Source of the DNA: Spirochaetales bacterium UBA1265
GTDB taxonomy: Bacteria; Spirochaetota; Spirochaetia; Sphaerochaetales; Sphaerochaetaceae
DNA length: 5,643 bases
Reading direction: 5' to 3'
NCBI GenBank assembly: GCA_002308475.1
Contig: DBVL01000117.1
Coordinates: 6,562 to 12,204, forward strand
Part shown: positions 1-5,643 of the stretch, in pieces
Numbering within the stretch: position 1 is the first letter of the stretch
Layout: each line of letters opens with the position of its first letter
Made by a program: the position numbers and the translations under genes
The notes under the pieces: model-generated
What the model was told of the DNA's origin: nothing
Database searches by the model: none
Seen by the model: the letters and a program-made list of their open reading frames with translations, nothing else

Positions 1-399
1 CTGTACGTATTTGTTCCAAGGCCGGATAATCCAACCTCTGTGAAAAAGGAACTCTATAACTACTACTGCAAAAAGCTCTACGCATATACTCAAGAAAGAC
101 TTCCTGTTTTCTGTTCTCAGATGGCGCTTGAGAAACCAAAACTGGAAATCTGTAATGCAAAAAGCCGCTGGGGCTGCTGTTACAGGAAAAAGACTCTTAT
201 AAGGCTCAGTGCCATAACAGCCGCCCTTCCAGAGACCCTTATTGACATGACAATCATCCATGAGTTGTGCCACCTGGTCCATGATGGGCATGGGGAAGGC
301 TTTAAGAGCATGCTCAAAACCTACGTCCCGGACATAAAAGAAAAAGAAAAGCAGCTGAAGGCCATTTCAAGAAGCGGGAGTGTGAGAAATCTCTTCTGA
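1..399 (+). CDS. YgjP-like (DUF45/M48-type) zinc metallopeptidase, 3' part only
   Basis: The reading frame is open from base 1, so this is the C-terminal 132 residues of a longer protein; family members are usually around 230 aa. The zinc-peptidase signature HELCH is at partial residues 87-91, and a further His at 97 (HELCHLVHDGH) fits the HExxHxxxxxH spacing of the YgjP/SprT-like gluzincin family, in which the three His residues bind zinc and the Glu activates water. The upstream SRWGCC stretch (55-60) matches the family's SRWGSC block, with Cys in place of Ser. No signal peptide can be judged because the N-terminus is missing. A GTG at 40 lies inside the conserved domain and is not a credible start. 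YgjP proteins are poorly characterised, so the substrate is unknown. The gene ends 46 bp before pepD, which seems to have its own promoter. Family call is confident; role is not. Confidence 0.88.
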   Translation: MYVFVPRPDNPTSVKKELYNYYCKKLYAYTQERLPVFCSQMALEKPKLEICNAKSRWGCCYRKKTLIRLSAITAALPETLIDMTIIHELCHLVHDGHGEGFKSMLKTYVPDIKEKEKQLKAISRSGSVRNLF

Positions 400-408
400 C
401 CTGCCTTC

Positions 409-437
409 TTGCCGTTAAACATGCTCTTCATTATATT
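409..437 (+). promoter_or_regulatory. Predicted sigma-70-type promoter of pepD
   Basis: A TTGCCG hexamer (409-414), 17 bp spacer and TATATT hexamer (432-437) match the -35/-10 consensus at 4/6 and 5/6. The usual start site, about 7 nt after the -10, falls near 444, and the pepD ATG is at 446. The transcript would therefore be leaderless or carry only a couple of leader bases. Predicted by eye; no transcription data. Confidence 0.55.
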
Positions 438-445
438 TAACCAAT

Positions 446-1900
446 ATGAAAGCATCTGAAATAAACAGTACTAATAAAACATTTGAATATTTCCTTGAAA
501 TCTGCTCCATCCCCCGTGAATCCGGAAACGAGGAAGGCATGAGGCAGTATCTTCTCTCTTGGGCAAAAGCCAACGGCTTTGAGGGTCTGAGAGACAAGGC
601 AGGAAACATAATTATAAGAAGGGCAGCCACAAAGGGCTTTGAAGATAGAGAGAGTACAGCTCTCCAGGGACACATGGACATGGTCTGTGTAAAAAGAGAG
701 AACAGTAACCATGATTTCACGAAGGATCCCATCCATGTTGTTCTGGACGGAGATTATCTGAGAGCTGAAGATACCAGTCTCGGTGGAGACAACGGAATAG
801 CTGTTGCCATGACCATGGCTCTTTTCACAGATGAAAGTGCAGAACACGGACCTCTTGAGGCCATTTTCACATTCGGAGAGGAGACAGGGCTTTATGGTGC
901 CTTTGCTTTGGATGAGACACTGATCAGAAGCAGAAGAATGATAAACCTGGACAGCGAGGAAGAGGGTGTTATCTACATAGGCTGTGCAGGAGGCGTGGAT
1001 ATAAAAGGAACTCTGAAGATAAGAAAAGAAAAGGTTTCCAAGGCCACTAAGATAGCTTTGAAGATTTCCGGTCTCAAAGGTGGTCACAGTGGAGGAGAAA
1101 TTCATCTGCAGAGGACAGATGCCATAAGTGCAGCTTCACGTCTGGTAGATGCTCTGGGCAAAAACGGGATTGAATACCGCCTTGTTTCTTTTTCCGGAGG
1201 CACAAAAAGAAATGTCATTCCTTCTTCATGCTGCTGTGAGATTCTTGTAAGCAAGGAAAACGAGGAGAAGGCTCTTTCTGTTCTCAAAGATGGGTCTGAA
1301 AGCATAAGGAAAGAGTCTCTTTTTGAGGATCCGGGCTTTCATACAGATATCTGTTCTCAGGATGTTTCCGGAACAACTGCTGTTTGCAGGGAAGATTCAG
1401 AGAAGATAATCGAGGCTCTGTTTGTTTCTCCTCACGGGGTCTACGCAAACAGTTTTGCGGTGAAAGGTGTTGTTGAGACTTCTGACAATCTGGCTATTGC
1501 GCATCTGGATGAGGATTCCTTCTTTGTTGAGTTCAGCGTGAGAAGCCTTATAGACAGCGCCATGAACATGCTTGGAAGAAAGATTGTTACTATTTTGCAG
1601 GTTTTCGGCTTTGAGGCTTCTTTTGAATCCTCCTATCCGGCTTGGACTCCCAACCCGTCTTCCGCTCTTGCCGGATTCTGTGCCAAAGCGTGGGAAGCAA
1701 GCACTGGAAAGAAGGCAGTTCTCACTTCCATTCATGCAGGACTGGAGTGTGGAGTCATAAACAGTAAGATAAAGGGTATGGACAGCGTTTCAATAGGTCC
1801 TGATCTGTATGATGTCCACACCGTAAACGAACATCTCAGCATAAAATCAACAGAAAGGATGTATTGCTTTGTGAAAAATCTTCTTTCTCTGCTGAATTGA
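446..1900 (+). CDS. pepD: Aminoacyl-histidine dipeptidase (cytosol non-specific dipeptidase), peptidase family M20
   Basis: This 484-aa protein is almost exactly the length of E. coli PepD (485 aa). It hydrolyses Xaa-His and other dipeptides in the cytoplasm using a two-metal centre. The M20 metal-site residues are all visible: H76 and D78 in QGHMDMV, D115 in LGGDNG, the E145-E146 pair in FGEETG (catalytic base and metal ligand), D169 in MINLDSEEEG, and H458 in DVHTVNEH. The lid-domain block KGGHSGG (211-217) and HAGLECG (430-436) are also typical of PepD. There is no signal peptide, as expected. The ATG at 446 gives the expected N-terminus; the upstream bases (cttcattatatttaaccaat) hold no Shine-Dalgarno sequence, and a -10 element ends 8 nt before it. 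No frameshift or missing key residue is apparent. Family assignment is secure; actual substrate range cannot be read from sequence. Confidence 0.96.
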   Translation: MKASEINSTNKTFEYFLEICSIPRESGNEEGMRQYLLSWAKANGFEGLRDKAGNIIIRRAATKGFEDRESTALQGHMDMVCVKRENSNHDFTKDPIHVVLDGDYLRAEDTSLGGDNGIAVAMTMALFTDESAEHGPLEAIFTFGEETGLYGAFALDETLIRSRRMINLDSEEEGVIYIGCAGGVDIKGTLKIRKEKVSKATKIALKISGLKGGHSGGEIHLQRTDAISAASRLVDALGKNGIEYRLVSFSGGTKRNVIPSSCCCEILVSKENEEKALSVLKDGSESIRKESLFEDPGFHTDICSQDVSGTTAVCREDSEKIIEALFVSPHGVYANSFAVKGVVETSDNLAIAHLDEDSFFVEFSVRSLIDSAMNMLGRKIVTILQVFGFEASFESSYPAWTPNPSSALAGFCAKAWEASTGKKAVLTSIHAGLECGVINSKIKGMDSVSIGPDLYDVHTVNEHLSIKSTERMYCFVKNLLSLLN

Positions 1901-1930
1901 GAATTTTCTGAGCATTATTCCGACATTTAT

Positions 1931-1952
1931 TTAAAATTTTAAGATTTTTTTT
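1931..1952 (+). other. AT-only palindrome followed by a T8 run (weak terminator or UP-like element)
   Basis: TTAAAATTTTAA (1931-1942) is a perfect 12-bp palindrome, followed by GA and eight T residues (1945-1952). It lies 30 bp after the pepD stop and directly abuts the -35 of the next promoter. A hairpin made only of A-T pairs would be a poor intrinsic terminator, so an UP-like AT-rich promoter element is at least as likely. No GC-rich terminator is visible in the spacer. Confidence 0.35.
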
Positions 1953-1979
1953 GCGGGATGGACTTTTTTGTGTTAAAAT
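1951..1979 (+). promoter_or_regulatory. Predicted extended -10 promoter for the glycosidase-like/DjlA-like pair
   Basis: TTGCGG (1951-1956), a 17-bp spacer and TAAAAT (1974-1979) form a good -35/-10 pair. A TG at 1971-1972, one base before the -10, gives the extended -10 motif. Upstream is very A/T-rich DNA. The predicted start near 1986 leaves a leader of about 33 nt before the TTG start at 2019. No competing promoter is evident in the 118-bp spacer. Confidence 0.6.
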
Positions 1980-2006
1980 GCGTAAACTGCGAGTTCTCAT
2001 GATTTC

Positions 2007-2011
2007 AGAGG
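2007..2011 (+). promoter_or_regulatory. Shine-Dalgarno sequence supporting the TTG start
   Basis: AGAGG lies 7 nt before the TTG at 2019. This spacing fixes TTG as the likely start, as no ATG or GTG in that frame is as well placed. It contrasts with pepD and dnaX, which lack such a site. Confidence 0.65.
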
Positions 2012-2018
2012 TTAGAAA

Positions 2019-3452
2019 TTGAATAAAGAAGAAATTCCATCAATCATCTTTTACGATCAGGATTTTGTAGATTTATACGACAGATCGTGGGTATGGATTG
2101 ACGAACTCTGGAAGCAGGGTTCCGTAAGTGACGGTAAAGCTGCTTCCCCAACATTTATTTCTCATGAGGGACAGACATCTGTCAATCTGTTTGACACCTG
2201 CCTTTCTTCTTTGTTCCTGGGCTACAGCAATCAGGTTTATTCTCCTTTTGAAGCCATAGATTACTTCTATTCCAGGCAGGAAGAAGACGGAGCTATCCGC
2301 AGTGATTACAGTCTGGAAGATGGTAGACCTGTTTTTTCAGCAGAAAACCCTCAGGGTGTTTGTCTTCCTCTTCTTCCCTATGTGGAGTACTTTTTCTTCC
2401 ACAAGATAGGAAACAAAAAGAGACTGAAGGAAGTAGTTCCTGTTCTTGAGAAGTATTTTAACTGGCTTAAAGCTAACTTCCAGAAGGAAAACGGCCTCTT
2501 CTCCGTTCCTGTGAGCGCCTGTGGCACCGGTGGTGTGCCCAGAGAAGAAGCTGTCTATCAGCTGGATTTCAACACTGTAGTAGCCATAAATGCTCTTTTC
2601 TTCTCTATGATTGGAGATATTCTCAATGATAAGGAACTCAGCTTCAGGTACAAGAAGCTCTACTTTATTCTTAAGACAAGAATAAACTCCCTTATGTGGG
2701 ATCCGGAAACTTCTTTCTACTATGATCTGGATGCTGAGGAGAAGAGACTTCCTCTGAAGATGATCAGTGCCTACTGGACTCTTCTTGCTGAGATTCCGAA
2801 TGATGAGAAAGCTACTCTGATGGTGGAGAAACTCAAGGATCCTTCTTATTTTGGGACAGAGAACCCGTTCCCGAACGTAAGTGCGGACAGTCCGTGTTTC
2901 AGAGAAGATGCATACAACCTTTGCGGAGCAGTTGTTCCTTTCAACACCTATTTTGTAGTTAAAGGCCTTGAAAAGTATGGAGAGAGGGTGTTTGCACGTG
3001 AATGTGCCATAAGAAACATCTACTTCATTCTGGATACTCTCAATCCTGACGAGGACAGGCAGGGGGACACCTGGGAAGCATACCTTCCGTCCAGAGAGGG
3101 CTTCCCCTCTGGTGCAGATAACATGCCTTTCTTCCCCAGAAGAAGGTTCCTGCCTCAGCTTTGTCTTATGACAATTACCCTCATGATTGAAGATGTAGTA
3201 GGGCTTGATATTTCCCTTCCGAGAAAAACAGTCAACTGGACTGTGCCCAGTCTTGAAGTCATGGGTATAGACAAACTCTCTCTGAAGAGGAATTTCATTT
3301 CGATAATGAGCAGCAAAAACACAAGAGGCTGGGAAATCAGACTTGAGAGCGAAAAGCTCTATTACTTTACTATTGAGATTATAGATGAGGACAAGAGGAA
3401 GACTCTGCCCATTCCGAGTGGAAAGTGTTCCATGCTCATAGACAAACTTTGA
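2019..3452 (+). CDS. Divergent six-hairpin (MGH1/GH63-like) glycosidase-fold protein, possibly catalytically inactive
   Basis: This 477-aa cytoplasmic-looking protein (no signal peptide) has the pattern of an (alpha/alpha)6-barrel sugar hydrolase of the MGH1/GH63 type. The helix-start block SRQEEDGAI (85-93) matches 'Q..dG.i'. A segment with ENGLFSVP (157-164), then a PR pair at 174-175 and an LDFNT block (182-186), follows the family order. [17 protein letters not shown] (222-238) matches 'iN..lWd...g.yyD.d', and [12 protein letters not shown] (310-321) matches the 'nY.v..GL..yG' block. [11 protein letters not shown] (351-361) holds the expected catalytic Glu (E353). The other expected catalytic residue, the Asp of the usual SGxDNSPR motif, aligns with Gly171 in CGTGGVPR (168-175), and the usual WRG before the GL block reads LCG (301-303). 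The C-terminal part (about 395-477) looks like a beta-rich tail. It starts at TTG with AGAGG upstream. It may be a sugar-binding pseudo-enzyme or have an altered mechanism; substrate unknown. The alignment was done from memory. Confidence 0.72.
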   Translation: MNKEEIPSIIFYDQDFVDLYDRSWVWIDELWKQGSVSDGKAASPTFISHEGQTSVNLFDTCLSSLFLGYSNQVYSPFEAIDYFYSRQEEDGAIRSDYSLEDGRPVFSAENPQGVCLPLLPYVEYFFFHKIGNKKRLKEVVPVLEKYFNWLKANFQKENGLFSVPVSACGTGGVPREEAVYQLDFNTVVAINALFFSMIGDILNDKELSFRYKKLYFILKTRINSLMWDPETSFYYDLDAEEKRLPLKMISAYWTLLAEIPNDEKATLMVEKLKDPSYFGTENPFPNVSADSPCFREDAYNLCGAVVPFNTYFVVKGLEKYGERVFARECAIRNIYFILDTLNPDEDRQGDTWEAYLPSREGFPSGADNMPFFPRRRFLPQLCLMTITLMIEDVVGLDISLPRKTVNWTVPSLEVMGIDKLSLKRNFISIMSSKNTRGWEIRLESEKLYYFTIEIIDEDKRKTLPIPSGKCSMLIDKL

Positions 3453-3453
3453 T

Positions 3454-4200
3454 ATGTTTTTCTTTTTTCCTTTCGGTGGCGGAGGATTTGGAGGACTTCT
3501 TCTTTTCCTTCTCTTGTTCCTCCTGCTGAAAAGAGTATTTAAAACTCTTTATGATTCTTCTCAATCACAGGAATCTGCCTATATTCCTTCTAATGAGGCT
3601 TTCTTCAATGGAGTCTTTTCCATGCTTGCAAAGTTTGCCTCTGCAGACGGAACGGTTTCTGAAGCTGCCAGAGCAAGAATAAACCAGTTCATGATCTACG
3701 AGCTGAGGTTGGACAACCAGAGTTATCAGTATGCAAGACAGGTTTTCAATTCTGCTCTGTCTTCTCCTGAGTCTTTTGAAATGGTGGCTCAGAGGTTTTA
3801 CTTCTCCTTTGCCGGGAACCCAGGGATACTCCATGTGGTTCTTGAAATTCTTTTCAGCGTTGGCATGACAGATGGAAGAATCTCAGGGCGAGAGCAGAGC
3901 ATGCTCGACTATGTGGTAAGGCTTTTCAGAATCTCGCAGGAGACGGTAGATGCTTTAAGGAGGAAGTACGGAGTTTCTGCCGGTTCCTCATCAAGAGCCT
4001 ATGAGGTGCTTGGTCTTCAGAAGACAGCAACAGAGGCAGAGATTAAAAAAGCATATAGAAAACTCATTCTGGAGTACCATCCGGATACGGTTGCAAACAA
4101 GGAAGGGGCCGGAGAAGAATTCAGGGCCTATGCAGCAAAACGTTTTCAGGAAGTGCAGAACGCCTACGAGCAGATCTGCAAGGAACGGGGCATCAAATAA
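3454..4200 (+). CDS. DjlA-like membrane-anchored TerB and J-domain co-chaperone
   Basis: This 248-aa protein has three parts: one N-terminal membrane segment (about 9-25, GGGGFGG then [11 protein letters not shown]), a TerB-like helical domain (about 50-165) with two acidic repeats, ASADGTVSE (62-70) and [11 protein letters not shown] (137-147), and a C-terminal J domain (about 181-246) with the HPD motif at 209-211 in [10 protein letters not shown]. This is the order of E. coli DjlA (271 aa), an inner-membrane DnaK co-chaperone whose J domain stimulates the DnaK ATPase. The positive KR..K cluster just after the membrane segment predicts a cytoplasmic C-terminal part. The ATG is one base after the upstream stop codon and I see no clear Shine-Dalgarno sequence, so translation probably depends on ribosomes finishing the glycosidase-like gene. 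Domain calls are strong; orthology to DjlA and the client are not established. Confidence 0.87.
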   Translation: MFFFFPFGGGGFGGLLLFLLLFLLLKRVFKTLYDSSQSQESAYIPSNEAFFNGVFSMLAKFASADGTVSEAARARINQFMIYELRLDNQSYQYARQVFNSALSSPESFEMVAQRFYFSFAGNPGILHVVLEILFSVGMTDGRISGREQSMLDYVVRLFRISQETVDALRRKYGVSAGSSSRAYEVLGLQKTATEAEIKKAYRKLILEYHPDTVANKEGAGEEFRAYAAKRFQEVQNAYEQICKERGIK

Positions 4201-4201
4201 A

Positions 4202-4232
4202 AAGGAGCAGGCGTTCACAGCGACTGCTTCTT
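4202..4232 (+). other. Inverted repeat/hairpin between the DjlA-like gene and dnaX (possible terminator or operator)
   Basis: AAGGAGCAGGCG (4202-4213) can pair with CGACTGCTTCTT (4221-4232). Of 12 positions, 11 pair, including one G-U, with one G-A mismatch, around the 7-base loop TTCACAG. It begins 2 bp after the stop codon at 4198-4200 and has A residues before it and only a broken T-rich stretch after it (ATGGTATATTTT). It could end the upstream transcript, though the tail is poor for an intrinsic terminator. The loop coincides with the dnaX -35 element, so a protein-binding dyad is an alternative. An AAGGAG in the left arm is 41 nt from the dnaX ATG, too far to serve it. Confidence 0.55.
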
Positions 4233-4242
4233 ATGGTATATT
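4214..4242 (+). promoter_or_regulatory. Predicted extended -10 promoter of dnaX
   Basis: TTCACA (4214-4219, 5/6 to consensus), a 17-bp spacer and TATATT (4237-4242, 5/6) form a strong match. TGG directly before the -10 supplies an extended -10. The first base after the standard 6-nt discriminator is the A of the dnaX ATG at 4249, so a leaderless mRNA is predicted. Predicted by eye only. Confidence 0.6.
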
Positions 4243-4248
4243 TTGAGT

Positions 4249-5643
<1,395 letters not shown>

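Noticed and set aside
40..399. GTG at 40 as the start of a 119-aa metallopeptidase
   Set aside because: The frame is open to base 1 and the upstream residues continue the protein; a YgjP-type enzyme is much longer, so the window simply begins inside the gene.
370..410. AAGAAG/CTTCTT arms after the metallopeptidase stop as a terminator
   Set aside because: Only six base pairs with a long loop and no T run follow, so it is too weak to call.
437..1105. 222-codon open frame on the - strand opposite pepD
   Set aside because: It lies wholly across a well-supported pepD, resembles no family I know, and has the composition of an antisense shadow.

Overview
The window looks like ordinary chromosome from a bacterium of middling GC content, with all five genes on the + strand and little spacer. 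My best guess is a spirochaete of the Treponema/Sphaerochaeta kind. This rests on the DnaX N-terminus (MYEVTATRRRPQQFEELVGQ), which resembles spirochaetal DnaX from memory, and on the DnaJ-like gene sitting next to dnaX. AGA/AGG arginine codons and ATA isoleucine codons are common throughout. The lineage is an inference and needs a database search. I see no mobile element, tRNA, rRNA or CRISPR array.

Layout: (1) 1-399 is the 3' end of a YgjP-like zinc metallopeptidase that begins before the window. (2) 446-1900 is pepD, a full-length M20-family aminoacyl-histidine dipeptidase, with a promoter ending 8 nt before its ATG. (3) 1901-2018 is an AT-rich spacer with a palindrome, a T8 run and a good extended -10 promoter. 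(4) 2019-3452 is a divergent six-hairpin (MGH1/GH63-like) glycosidase-fold protein with a TTG start. One nucleotide later comes (5) 3454-4200, a membrane-anchored TerB plus J-domain protein with the layout of DjlA. (6) 4202-4242 is a compact regulatory knot: an inverted repeat whose loop is exactly the -35 hexamer of the promoter that would start dnaX. (7) 4249 to the window end is dnaX, the DNA polymerase III tau/gamma subunit, cut off at its 3' end.

The two peptidase genes may both serve protein or peptide turnover, but they appear to be separate transcription units. The glycosidase-like and DjlA-like genes look like one translationally coupled unit; the reason for the pairing is unknown. 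The most notable points are: likely leaderless or near-leaderless starts for pepD and dnaX, neither of which has a usable Shine-Dalgarno sequence; apparent loss of the catalytic Asp in the glycosidase-like protein, suggesting a pseudo-enzyme or a changed activity; and the inverted repeat wrapped around the dnaX -35 element. I do not see a clear new defence or mobile system.
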